In this document: positions 1 through 5,991 of the stretch, piece after piece
How positions within the stretch are numbered: position 1 is the stretch's first letter
Layout: each line of letters starts with the position of its first letter
DNA from: Thermoplasmata archaeon
Lineage (GTDB): Archaea; Thermoplasmatota; Thermoplasmata; Thermoplasmatales; GCA-001856825
Direction of reading: 5' to 3'
Length of the DNA: 5,991 bases
Assembly (NCBI GenBank): GCA_021793855.1
Contig: JAJYRY010000064.1
Coordinates: 1-5,991 of the forward strand
Program-made: the position numbers and the translations under genes
Notes under the pieces: generated by a model
Seen by the model: the letters and a program-made list of their open reading frames with translations, nothing else
Databases searched by the model: none
What the model was told of the DNA's origin: nothing

Positions 1-1
1 C

Positions 2-793
2 CTAGGATTGATTTCATCTGGCATGAGCAAGGACGTGGAATCCCTCAACAAATTTTTCTCCACTACACTTGCCTTCCATGAAGGCCTGCAACTAGATAAG
101 TGGATTGAAGCGAGCCTGCAATTCTTACAAGATAACGAGATGATAAAGGGAACTGGAACTTATAAGGCAACTCCCTTTGGTAGGAAGGTATCAGAACTTT
201 ACATAGACCCACTTACAGGAGTAATATTGAAGAATACAGTCCCCCTGCACGACGTTGACGAGATACTCCTTGGAATATGTTCAACGCCGGACATGCCGCC
301 GCTCTACGTTTCAGATAGCGAATCCTCACCTTACATTCCCCCGTCAAATCTTCCATTCCATTCCGAACCTGAACAGATGAAGGTTGCTTCGATTCTTGGG
401 GATTGGATTGAAGAATTTCCTGAGGATGCCATCATCGAAAAATACCATATATGGCCTGCAGACCTGAGGAACAGAGTAGAAATAGCTGACTGGCTCTCGC
501 ACTCATTGTACGAGATTTCAAGGGCACTGAATCTTGGTAGAACTGAGCTGAGAATCCTTAACTATCGGATATCGAACGGCATTCAACAGGATCTGATCCC
601 GCTTGTCTTCCTTCCGAACGTTGGCAGGGTCAGGGCTAGGAGATTGATGGTTAACGGATTCAATCTGGAAAAGATTGCAAATTCCACAGTAAAGGACCTT
701 GAAAAAATTCAAGGTTTCGGGGAAAGGATCTCCGAAAGCATCATCAGGGAAGCAAGGAAACTGGTGGATAAACAGGTAACTCACGGATTGTGA
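2..793 (+). CDS. hel308: Hel308-type (Ski2-like) DNA helicase, C-terminal part, 5' end outside window
   Basis: This is the C-terminal third of a superfamily 2 Hel308 helicase, a 3'-5' ATP-dependent DNA unwinding enzyme acting at stalled or damaged forks. The reading frame is open to the left edge, so the true start and the two RecA-like motor domains lie upstream; the TTG at position 8 is not a credible start. Residues are counted from position 8. Residues about 1-75 fit the winged-helix domain (ending AT-x-G-R-K-V-S-x-LYIDP, 54-68). Residues about 95-200 fit the helical ratchet domain (including ADWLSHS, 160-166). Residues about 202-255 hold two helix-hairpin-helix motifs, PNVGRVRARR and IQGFGER. 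RVRAR (207-211) matches the arginine-rich DNA-binding motif known in domain V of archaeal Hel308. The visible length fits the end of a protein of about 700 residues. The gene converges on nfo. A general Ski2-like helicase is the only serious alternative. Confidence 0.9.
   Translation, partial: LGLISSGMSKDVESLNKFFSTTLAFHEGLQLDKWIEASLQFLQDNEMIKGTGTYKATPFGRKVSELYIDPLTGVILKNTVPLHDVDEILLGICSTPDMPPLYVSDSESSPYIPPSNLPFHSEPEQMKVASILGDWIEEFPEDAIIEKYHIWPADLRNRVEIADWLSHSLYEISRALNLGRTELRILNYRISNGIQQDLIPLVFLPNVGRVRARRLMVNGFNLEKIANSTVKDLEKIQGFGERISESIIREARKLVDKQVTHGL
696..715. repeat. Perfect 8-bp inverted repeat with 4-base loop inside hel308
   Basis: ACCTTGAA and its exact reverse complement TTCAAGGT are separated by AAAA. 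In RNA, two more G-U pairs (694-695 with 716-717) could extend the stem to 10 pairs. It lies in codons for the second helix-hairpin-helix region, about 80 bases before the stop. No T-run follows, so it does not look like a terminator. It is probably a by-product of the protein sequence. Confidence 0.5.
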
Positions 794-965
794 AGCATCC
801 TGTTATAAATTTGCAATTCATATCATCAATCGCCTGTCTTAACGACCAAAGTTTAGATTCAAGGGTCAGTATCCATTATTTCCTGGTAACTTATATGGTG
901 TCTTAGGTTCATCAGAAAGTACTACCGACCACGTAACCCTGGGCGCTCTGTAAAGAGAATCACTT
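794..965. other. Convergent intergenic gap between hel308 and nfo
   Basis: This gap of 172 bases separates two genes that end towards each other. I see no open frame, no tRNA-like T-loop and no run of five or more T on either strand, so no archaeal oligo-T terminator can be named. The only small structure is a 4-bp hairpin at 946-957 (CTCT, loop GTAA, AGAG), too weak to call. Both transcripts must end in or beyond this gap, so some 3'-end overlap between the two mRNAs is possible. Confidence 0.5.
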
Positions 966-1805
966 TCAAAGCTTGATGCCTAGAGATTTCAGAAATTCTA
1001 TATCCTTCGGATATCCTTCCTCACCCTCAGGTGTCTCTAGGAATGCAGGTACATTGGACAATCTCTTTTCCCCGAATAGGGCAATGTAAAATTCATGGGA
1101 AAGTGTCCCCTTCCCTAAGTTCTCGTGCCTGTCAAGATGCCTGTTGAATGGGTATTTCGAGTCATTGAGATGGAATGCCCTGATAAGGTCAATGCCTATC
1201 TTCGAGTCAAACTCCGATAGAAATTCCTCGAATTTATTGCTCAGGTCGTACCCTGCCTGATATGCATGGCAAGTGTCAACGCAAAAGCCCATTCTGTCCT
1301 TATCTACACTGTTATCGGCCAAGAATGCGAGATGCTCAAGAGAGTATCCTACCATAGAGCCTTGCCCGGCAGTATTTTCGACGACGAGTTTGACCTTCGC
1401 TCCTCTCGTATCCCGAATTGCTGAATTCATGGCTTCAGAAATTCTCCTCAATGCATTTTCTTCTCCTGAGCCCATGTGAGCACCTGGATGAAAGATAAGA
1501 TAGGGAACGCCAAGTTTCTCCGCCCTAGCTAGTTCGTCAAGAAATGCATCGTACGACCTCTTGTATTTGTCATCCTCCGGGCTTCCCAGATTGAGTAAAT
1601 AAGATGCGTGGATCGCTTCGTCGTTAATTCCAGCTTGCTTTGCTGCCTCTGAGTGAGCAATGGCCTCCTTCTCATCCAGGGGGCGAGATTTCCATTGCAT
1701 CTGATTCTTGGAGAAGAACTGATATGTTCTGAGCCCGAGCTTGAGAGCATTCTCAGGTAGTTTTGAGAAACCATCCTTTGTAGACAGGTGAGCTCCTATT
1801 CTCAT
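966..1805 (-). CDS. nfo: Endonuclease IV (AP endonuclease, base excision repair)
   Basis: This 279-residue protein has the full length of the endonuclease IV family, a TIM-barrel tri-zinc enzyme that cuts DNA 5' to abasic sites and removes blocked 3' ends after oxidative damage. The expected metal-ligand set is visible: H66 ([11 protein letters not shown]), H106 (HPGAHMG), E143 (VVENTAGQG), D177 and H180 ([11 protein letters not shown]), H212 (FHLNDSK), D225 and H227 (DRHENLGKG) and E257 (LETPEG). Order and spacing match Escherichia coli Nfo (H69, H109, E145, D179, H182, H216, D229, H231, E261). The ATG start overlaps the korB stop as ATGA, and no good ribosome binding site precedes it, so translation is probably coupled to korB. 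It is the last gene of korA-korB-nfo and meets hel308 tail to tail. No key residue is missing, and I expect an active cytoplasmic enzyme. Confidence 0.96.
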   Translation of the reverse strand: MRIGAHLSTKDGFSKLPENALKLGLRTYQFFSKNQMQWKSRPLDEKEAIAHSEAAKQAGINDEAIHASYLLNLGSPEDDKYKRSYDAFLDELARAEKLGVPYLIFHPGAHMGSGEENALRRISEAMNSAIRDTRGAKVKLVVENTAGQGSMVGYSLEHLAFLADNSVDKDRMGFCVDTCHAYQAGYDLSNKFEEFLSEFDSKIGIDLIRAFHLNDSKYPFNRHLDRHENLGKGTLSHEFYIALFGEKRLSNVPAFLETPEGEEGYPKDIEFLKSLGIKL

Positions 1806-2731
1806 CTTCTGATTAACCGGTCAGTGAATATCGTCTCCATTCTGGCAACAGGATTTCCCTCTTCGTTCAATATGGGAGAGCTTGATGGCGGTACTTCGAA
1901 GTAATTCAGCAGATGATCAGAAATCCTATCACCATATGATGGGACCAGATCATTCTGATACAGAACACCTAGTGGGATCTTGTCACCCCATTCCAGTGAT
2001 TTTTTAATCGCCTGGATGAACTTCTCCTCTGATGCCTCGGACGTTGCATCCTTGACTACCGGGTCCCAGGTTGGGTCTTTGTCAAGATAGTATATCCTCT
2101 CTTCATACCATTCCTTTGTGTTGATGTCGTTATAGGTTGGGCAAGGCTGAAGAAGATCAATCACGGAAGTACCTCTGTGTTTCACTGCCTTCATTATGAT
2201 GTCCTTCGTGTTCTTGACGTCGAATGAAAATGCTCTAGCGACAAATGTGTAACCAACTGACAAAGCAAGAGCAACTGGATTCAGTGAGTCCAGAATATTC
2301 GGTCTCTGGAGCCCTTTGGTCTTTTCTCCCCTTGGCATCGTTGGTGAGGCCTGTCCCTTGGTCAGTCCATATACACCGTTGTTGTGAATAATGATCGTCA
2401 TGTCAACATTCCTTCTTCCTGCAGCAACAAAATGGCCCGCTCCTATACTGAGTAGATCACCATCTCCACCGTCAGCTATTACAGTCAGGTTTGGATTTGC
2501 GAGTTTCACACCGGTCGCAAAGGGGATGACTCTTCCGTGAAGCGTGTGCATACCGGGTGCATTTATGTAGTGAGGTGTTTTGGCAGAACAGCCTATACCA
2601 GAGAATATCGCAAAATCTTCAGGTTTCTTATTGAGCTCTGCCATCGTCTGTTGGAGGGCAGCTAATATTCCAAAGTCTCCACATCCTGGACACCAGTCAA
2701 CCCATAGATCCGTCCTAAAATTATGCGCCAC
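1802..2731 (-). CDS. korB: 2-oxoacid:ferredoxin oxidoreductase, beta subunit (TPP and 4Fe-4S binding)
   Basis: This 309-residue protein is the catalytic beta subunit of a two-subunit 2-oxoacid:ferredoxin oxidoreductase. It binds thiamine pyrophosphate (TPP) and one 4Fe-4S cluster and, with KorA, converts 2-oxoacid plus CoA to acyl-CoA, CO2 and reduced ferredoxin. Four likely cluster cysteines are visible: C14 and C17 in WCPGCG, C48 in GIGCSAK and C197 in LQPCPTYN. The TPP/Mg motif is DGGDGD (87-92), continued by [16 protein letters not shown] (117-132). K51 after GCSA sits where Sulfolobus work places a substrate-related lysine. The start is GTG at 2731, inside the korA end, chosen because a strong ribosome binding site lies 5 bases upstream and the N-terminus then fits the family. 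It ends in an ATGA overlap with nfo. The substrate (2-oxoglutarate, pyruvate or several) cannot be fixed from sequence. Confidence 0.95.
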   Translation of the reverse strand: MAHNFRTDLWVDWCPGCGDFGILAALQQTMAELNKKPEDFAIFSGIGCSAKTPHYINAPGMHTLHGRVIPFATGVKLANPNLTVIADGGDGDLLSIGAGHFVAAGRRNVDMTIIIHNNGVYGLTKGQASPTMPRGEKTKGLQRPNILDSLNPVALALSVGYTFVARAFSFDVKNTKDIIMKAVKHRGTSVIDLLQPCPTYNDINTKEWYEERIYYLDKDPTWDPVVKDATSEASEEKFIQAIKKSLEWGDKIPLGVLYQNDLVPSYGDRISDHLLNYFEVPPSSSPILNEEGNPVARMETIFTDRLIRR

Positions 2732-4637
2732 GAATCATCACCACCTTCTTTTCTTTCTTTTCTAATACACGTTTGATACCCTCGTAAACCTCGTCGTCTG
2801 TTGTATGCCTTCCGTTATATTTCAGGATAAAATTCTGCACGTCTATCCCGCAATTTTGTTTAACGAGCGTCGCAAGTTGTCCTGTATAATTATTCTCGAG
2901 GTCAATCAAGACTTTCGCTCTTGACAGATATTTTGATACGAGCTTTGCAGGGAACGGGTTCATCAATTTCACATAAACGAGATTCGCGCTTATTCCTTCT
3001 GATTTCAATTGTTCGAACACGCTAAGAATGACCCCCTTGTTGCTCCCCCAGGAGAGAATCGTAACATCTGCAGTTGGATCTCCGATGAGCTCTACCTGCT
3101 CTTCTTCCGGTATCTCCTTCAGGATTGTTTGAAGCTTAGTCATTCTCTTTACCATCATCGCGTCCCTTGTTTCCGGGTCCTCTGTTATGTGACCTAGTTC
3201 ACTATGTTCGTCACCCGTTAGCCAAATTATGTTCTTACCCAGGAGTCCCATGGGAGACACGCCATCGTCAGTAAATTTGAATCGTTCTATATTTTCACCG
3301 TCTTCGGCCAGTTTCCACCTTTCTATCTTTACCTTGCCATAGTCCAATTTATCCACAAGGAAGAACGAGTTTGCAAGGTTCTTGTCAAGAATATGAATAA
3401 CCGGAACCTGGAATTTCTCTGCGTAGTTGAAGACCCTCACAGCATCGTATATTGCCTCAGGAACGTCGCCTGAGGAATAGACTATCTTTGGAAACTCCCC
3501 GTGTCCTGCATTTATAGCAAACATCAGGTCTGCCTGCGAATTTCTGGTCGGAAGCCCTGTACTAGGTCCACCCCTTTGGTAAAGAGTAACCACGACTGGC
3601 ACCTCGTTGATACCTGCGTATCCAATCGCCTCAGCCATAAGGGAGAAGCCTGGGCCTGAAGTTCCTGTTGCCGTCCTTGTACCTGTCATAGCGCCTGAAA
3701 TCGCCATTGCAATGGCTGAAATTTCATCCTCGGCCTGGACAACTACCACTCCCGTATTCTTGAGAACTTCATTTTCCTTATCTATTTCATCTCCCATCGA
3801 TGTTTCGAAATAATCGTGCCCTTCAAGGAAGAAGCTTTCGTCCGCGGCCGGCGTTATAGGATAATATGTTTGCAGTTTAAGTCCTCCTATCACCTTCCCG
3901 ATGCCGACAGCCTCATTGCCTGTTAGTATGTATTTGTCCTTAGCAGGGCGGACTGGGAGTTCCTTGATGTTTACATTGTTATGTGATTTGACAAAATCGT
4001 AGCCCGCCTTTATGATTTTTTCATTATCTTCAACTACTTCCTTCTTCTTCCCGAATACGCTTTCGATTCCTCTTGACGTGAACTCTGCAGGAAGCCCTAG
4101 GAGTGCCATTGCCAGTGAGGCTCCAAGCGTGTTGGCATACCTTGCAGGTGGCTTGTTTGGTCCCAGCGCACCCACTACCAGCGATCTAAATGAGACTGGG
4201 TAGGGGGTTGCTCCCTTCTTCTTCATGTAGTTGATGGCTCCGGCCAATGTTGTATCAAAACCATCAGCCTTCAGTTTGTCCATAACGTGTTTTTTGGTTT
4301 CAGGTTCCATAGTAAGAACCTGATCGAGTTTTGTATTGATAAGGTCCTCATCGTACAGTACCTTGGTCTTTTCAGACACATCGTCCATGTGCACAAACGG
4401 GCTCTCATAATCTAAGCATACCAAAAGGTCTACCGGGTATCTAAGGCTGCGAACTGGGGTCTCCTTGATTCGTACATGAAAGTAGCTGTGTCTTCCCTTA
4501 ATATTAGAATAATATTCCCTAATTCCATATGCTTCATATCCAGCTATTGAAAAAGCACGAATGACTATCTGAGCAGCACTATCAATTCCACCACCTTGGG
4601 GTCCGCCAATTATTAGGTCGATATCTACCAAAGGCAT
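2721..4637 (-). CDS. korA: 2-oxoacid:ferredoxin oxidoreductase, fused gamma-alpha subunit
   Basis: This 638-residue protein is the large subunit of the two-subunit enzyme. Residues about 1-195 form the gamma domain, starting with the glycine-rich [14 protein letters not shown] (9-22). Residues about 235-430 form the pyrimidine-binding alpha domain, with [11 protein letters not shown] (258-268) carrying the hallmark YPITP motif. [12 protein letters not shown] (354-365) contains R355 and T364, at the spacing of Arg344 and Thr353 of Sulfolobus oxidoreductase. A family-typical stretch, GDEHSE...HITEDPETR, lies at 475-491, and a transketolase-C-like domain covers about 520-625. The protein carries no ferredoxin domain, so electrons must leave through the KorB cluster to a separate ferredoxin. 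The ATG start has no ribosome binding site but lies 22-33 bases after a TATA box, pointing to a leaderless message. The lysine-rich end (LEKKEKK) overlaps korB by 11 bases. The family is certain; the preferred 2-oxoacid is not. Confidence 0.95.
   Translation of the reverse strand: MPLVDIDLIIGGPQGGGIDSAAQIVIRAFSIAGYEAYGIREYYSNIKGRHSYFHVRIKETPVRSLRYPVDLLVCLDYESPFVHMDDVSEKTKVLYDEDLINTKLDQVLTMEPETKKHVMDKLKADGFDTTLAGAINYMKKKGATPYPVSFRSLVVGALGPNKPPARYANTLGASLAMALLGLPAEFTSRGIESVFGKKKEVVEDNEKIIKAGYDFVKSHNNVNIKELPVRPAKDKYILTGNEAVGIGKVIGGLKLQTYYPITPAADESFFLEGHDYFETSMGDEIDKENEVLKNTGVVVVQAEDEISAIAMAISGAMTGTRTATGTSGPGFSLMAEAIGYAGINEVPVVVTLYQRGGPSTGLPTRNSQADLMFAINAGHGEFPKIVYSSGDVPEAIYDAVRVFNYAEKFQVPVIHILDKNLANSFFLVDKLDYGKVKIERWKLAEDGENIERFKFTDDGVSPMGLLGKNIIWLTGDEHSELGHITEDPETRDAMMVKRMTKLQTILKEIPEEEQVELIGDPTADVTILSWGSNKGVILSVFEQLKSEGISANLVYVKLMNPFPAKLVSKYLSRAKVLIDLENNYTGQLATLVKQNCGIDVQNFILKYNGRHTTDDEVYEGIKRVLEKKEKKVVMIRGA
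2736..2745 (-). promoter_or_regulatory. Ribosome binding site for korB inside the korA coding end
   Basis: On the minus strand GGTGGTGATG resembles the archaeal Shine-Dalgarno consensus (GGAGGTGATC), with the GGTGAT core 5 bases before the GTG start of korB. It overlaps the last korA codons (VVMIRG). It supports GTG at 2731 as the start and re-initiation by ribosomes finishing korA. Confidence 0.7.
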
Positions 4638-4688
4638 AACTTGGATAGTTATTATGAGTTAAAATATTTTGTTGGGTAAACTTGGCTA
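4638..4688. repeat. Two near-identical 10-bp direct repeats flanking the korA TATA box
   Basis: AACTTGGATA (4638-4647) and AACTTGGCTA (4679-4688) differ at one base and start 41 bases apart, close to four helical turns. The first touches the korA start codon, and the TATA box lies between them. They could be sites for a regulator gripping one DNA face, but ten bases in AT-rich DNA can recur by chance. Confidence 0.3.
4659..4670 (-). promoter_or_regulatory. korA-korB-nfo promoter: TATA box for leaderless transcript
   Basis: On the minus strand the AT-only stretch AAAATATTTTAA lies 22-33 bases before the korA ATG, centred near -27. An A-rich CAACA just upstream could act as the BRE (TFB site). 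In archaea the TATA box sits about 26 bases before the transcription start, so transcription would begin at or next to the ATG. No Shine-Dalgarno sequence is seen between box and start. Confidence 0.7.
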
Positions 4689-4698
4689 AAATTACGTT

Positions 4699-4710
4699 CA
4701 CAATATTGTG
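4699..4710. promoter_or_regulatory. Perfect 12-bp palindrome in the divergent control region, candidate operator
   Basis: CACAATATTGTG reads the same on both strands. It lies between the two divergent promoters, 62-73 bases upstream of the korA ATG and 120-131 bases upstream of the GTG of the Lrp-like gene, and upstream of the korA TATA box. The size and two-fold symmetry fit a site for a dimeric helix-turn-helix regulator, and the distance from the box would suit an activator better than a steric repressor. The regulator is unknown; the neighbouring Lrp-like protein has no DNA-binding domain and cannot bind here alone. Confidence 0.45.
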
Positions 4711-4794
4711 TTCCAATTTCAGCTTAATCACTCAATTGATTTCATTTATGGACCAAAATTTAAGGAGTTTACTGGCTATCGTAGTAATCTTCTC

Positions 4795-4809
4795 GAAAAG
4801 GATATATAA
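4795..4809 (+). promoter_or_regulatory. Promoter of the Lrp-like gene: BRE and TATA box
   Basis: GAAAAG (4795-4800) followed by GATATATAAG (4801-4810) is a good match to an archaeal BRE plus TATA box. The TATA core at 4802-4809 is centred about 25 bases before the GTG at 4830, so transcription should start at or beside the start codon. No ribosome binding site is seen upstream of that GTG, consistent with a leaderless message and supporting this start. Confidence 0.75.
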
Positions 4810-4829
4810 GACCAGTCAATTAAACTGCG

Positions 4830-5072
4830 GTGGTAAAACTGGCTGTTGGATTCGTCTTGATCAGTACAGTTCCCGGCAAGGAACATCAGGTATACAACGA
4901 GCTGTTAAAGTTAAAGGAGATTGTGGAATTACATCCTCTATTTGGGGAATATGACTTGATCGCAAAGCTAGAAACTAAAGATTTTACAGAGCTGGGTCAG
5001 ATAGTCATGGAAAAAATCAGAGTAATAGAAGGTATTTTGGACACGAAGACATTAACTGGAATAAAGATGTAG
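4830..5072 (+). CDS. Stand-alone Lrp/AsnC-type effector-binding (RAM) domain protein
   Basis: This 80-residue protein matches only the C-terminal half of Lrp/AsnC regulators, the RAM (regulation of amino-acid metabolism) ferredoxin-like fold that binds amino acids and forms dimers or octamers. The beta-alpha-beta start is VGFVLISTVPG (6-16) with helix 17-28, and the family signature glycine is in FGEYDLIAKLE (38-48). A second helix spans 51-65, and a closing strand ends in DTKTLTGIKM. The helix-turn-helix of full Lrp proteins (about 60 residues) is absent, and the promoter directly upstream shows that it was not cut off by the annotation. Such single-domain proteins are known in archaea and are thought to sense ligands or join with full Lrp partners. 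It is divergent from korAB and 8 bases before a membrane-protein gene. The fold call is strong; ligand and target are unknown. Confidence 0.85.
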   Translation: MVKLAVGFVLISTVPGKEHQVYNELLKLKEIVELHPLFGEYDLIAKLETKDFTELGQIVMEKIRVIEGILDTKTLTGIKM

Positions 5073-5080
5073 GTAATGAT

Positions 5081-5374
5081 ATGATTTCATCATTCGCTGA
5101 GATTTTTGTTGCGATGCTTCTCCTGATTCTGGGACTTGCATTGCTTGTACTAGGCATCTTTGCTGCTTACTTTGGATCTGGAAAAGTGAGAACTTTCGGG
5201 ATTGTTCTAGGAGTCGTGGGCGTTGTTGTATGGTTAATAACCTACTTTGCAAGGACTGCCCTGAACGTCAGCCTGACAAGCGTGATATATAACGGTGTGC
5301 TCTACCTTGTGTCAGCCATTGTGGGTGCGGTAATTGCGCTACTGATCTTCCTGGCTGTCCTTCTGAAGACCTGA
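5081..5374 (+). CDS. Small membrane protein with three predicted transmembrane helices, function unknown
   Basis: I do not recognise this 97-residue protein. It is almost wholly hydrophobic, with likely membrane helices at about 7-31, 38-57 and 70-95. A short basic loop (GSGKVRT, 33-39) separates the first two, and a more polar stretch (ARTALNVSLTS, 57-67) lies before the third. There are no cysteines or histidines and no obvious catalytic motif; the glycine and alanine content suggests close helix packing. The N-terminus is uncleaved in appearance. The ATG is 8 bases after the stop of the Lrp-like gene, with a weak AGGT 6 bases upstream, and the stop is 12 bases before the guaA subunit start, so the three are probably co-transcribed. 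Coding status is supported by the snug fit between neighbours and by codon use like theirs. Confidence 0.75.
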   Translation: MISSFAEIFVAMLLLILGLALLVLGIFAAYFGSGKVRTFGIVLGVVGVVVWLITYFARTALNVSLTSVIYNGVLYLVSAIVGAVIALLIFLAVLLKT

Positions 5375-5386
5375 AAATGATCTGAA

Positions 5387-5991
5387 TTGTTCGCTCCTGA
5401 ATCGTTTGTACTAAGGGCAATCGAAGATATAAGAAAAGAAGTTGTTGGAAGGTCCATAATTGCGGTGTCTGGCGGGATAGACAGCACAGTTGCAGCAAAG
5501 ATAGCATCTGAAGCACTTGGCTCCCGAGTCCTCGCTATATATGTTGACACGGGCCTAATGCGAGTTGGAGAGGAGATGGATGTAAGGAATACCCTGACGA
5601 AGCTTGGGGTGAAACACAAGATATCACGGGAGGAGACATTATTTCTGGAAAGGCTGAAAGGAGTAACTGACCCTGAATCCAAGAGAAAAATAATAGGCAA
5701 GACGTTCATAGACGTGTTCGAGAGAGAGGCAAAGGAATTCAACGCAGAGTATCTTGTGCAGGGGACGATCGCGCCTGACTGGATAGAATCAGGTGGAGGA
5801 TTGAGAGACACCATAAAGAGCCACCACAATGTTGGCGGTCTTCCCAAGGTAGTCAATCTCAAAATAGTGGAGCCCCTTAGGGATCTTTATAAAGATGAGG
5901 TGAGGCAGATTGCCGATTATTATGGCATACCTGGAATGAGACAACCATTTCCCGGCCCCGGTCTCGCAGTGCGGATAATTGGGGAAGTAAC
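5387..5991 (+). CDS. guaA: GMP synthase, ATP-pyrophosphatase subunit B (PP-loop), 3' end outside window
   Basis: The first 201 residues of the subunit that adenylates XMP and uses ammonia to make GMP, the last step of guanine nucleotide synthesis. The PP-loop SGGIDS (28-33) binds ATP pyrophosphate. Further signatures are VDTGLMR (53-59), VQGTIAPDWIES (124-135), KSHHNVGGLP (144-153), KIVEPLRDLYKDEVR (159-173) and RQPFPGPGLAVR (185-196). An in-frame stop at 5378-5380 limits the start; the only suitable codon is TTG at 5387, giving MFAPESFVLRAIEDI, which fits archaeal subunit B beginnings. A weak TGATC 4 bases upstream may be the ribosome binding site. No glutamine amidotransferase domain is fused in front, so this is the split archaeal type, and the glutaminase subunit must be encoded elsewhere. 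The usual protein is about 310 residues, so roughly a third is beyond the right edge. It lies 12 bases after the small membrane protein gene. Confidence 0.95.
   Translation, partial: MFAPESFVLRAIEDIRKEVVGRSIIAVSGGIDSTVAAKIASEALGSRVLAIYVDTGLMRVGEEMDVRNTLTKLGVKHKISREETLFLERLKGVTDPESKRKIIGKTFIDVFEREAKEFNAEYLVQGTIAPDWIESGGGLRDTIKSHHNVGGLPKVVNLKIVEPLRDLYKDEVRQIADYYGIPGMRQPFPGPGLAVRIIGEV

Noticed and set aside
866..915. On the minus strand, CTGATGA and a later CTGA look like C and D boxes of a guide sRNA in the hel308-nfo gap.
   Set aside because: The first box has C instead of a purine, there are no internal D' and C' boxes at the usual spacing, and no terminal pairing is seen.
946..957. Small hairpin CTCT-GTAA-AGAG just downstream of nfo.
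   Set aside because: Four base pairs with no T-run are too little to support a terminator.
3607..3813. Short plus-strand open frames opposite korA (also at 3009-3197 and 4012-4203) and opposite nfo (1273-1479).
   Set aside because: They are shadows of well-conserved minus-strand genes, with no start signals or recognisable products.
4813..4827. CAGT...ACTG inverted repeat just after the Lrp-like gene's TATA box.
   Set aside because: The arms are only four bases, within chance expectation for this region.
4682..4954. A 90-codon plus-strand frame running from the divergent control region into the Lrp-like gene.
   Set aside because: It overlaps both the palindrome and the TATA box and is out of frame with the clear RAM-domain coding sequence.
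5284..5293. TGATATATAA inside the membrane-protein gene resembles a TATA box that could drive guaA.
   Set aside because: It encodes V-I-Y-N in the reading frame and would leave a leader of about 75 bases; the tight gene spacing makes read-through from the upstream promoter simpler.
5302..5862. A 186-codon open frame on the minus strand opposite guaA and the membrane-protein end.
   Set aside because: It is antisense to the strongly conserved GMP synthase motifs, its protein resembles no family I know, and it has no promoter or ribosome binding site of note.

Overview
The window looks like chromosomal DNA from a euryarchaeon, most likely of the Thermoplasmata or a relative. The lineage is an inference. 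The gene set is archaeal: a Hel308-type helicase, a two-subunit 2-oxoacid:ferredoxin oxidoreductase with gamma and alpha domains fused, a stand-alone Lrp/AsnC effector-binding domain, and a split GMP synthase that begins directly with its ATP-pyrophosphatase part. Both divergent promoters carry a TATA box about 25-28 bases before the start codon and no ribosome binding site, the layout of leaderless archaeal transcripts. Arginine is mostly AGG/AGA and isoleucine is often ATA. Base composition is even across the genes, and no mobile element, CRISPR array, rRNA or tRNA is visible.

Layout. (1) Positions 2-793, plus strand: the C-terminal third of a Hel308 helicase, cut by the left edge. (2) Positions 794-965: a short gap between converging genes with no clear feature. 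(3) Positions 966-4637, minus strand: a tightly packed operon korA-korB-nfo. korA and korB overlap by 11 bases; korB and nfo overlap by 4 bases (ATGA). (4) Positions 4638-4829: a divergent control region with a TATA box for each side, a perfect 12-bp palindrome and a 10-bp near-repeat. (5) Positions 4830-5991, plus strand: a probable operon of an 80-residue Lrp/AsnC-type domain protein, a 97-residue three-helix membrane protein of unknown role, and the ATP-pyrophosphatase subunit of GMP synthase, cut by the right edge.

How the genes work together. KorAB would oxidatively decarboxylate a 2-oxoacid with CoA and reduce ferredoxin. The base-excision-repair enzyme endonuclease IV is translated from the same message and faces the repair helicase gene hel308 tail to tail. 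The small Lrp/AsnC-type protein has no DNA-binding domain and shares the control region with korA, so it is a candidate amino-acid or metabolite sensor, but nothing in the sequence proves this. I see no clearly new defence or mobile system. The less explained items are the coupling of nfo to korAB, the palindrome in the divergent promoter, and the unrecognised small membrane protein between the sensor-like gene and guaA.
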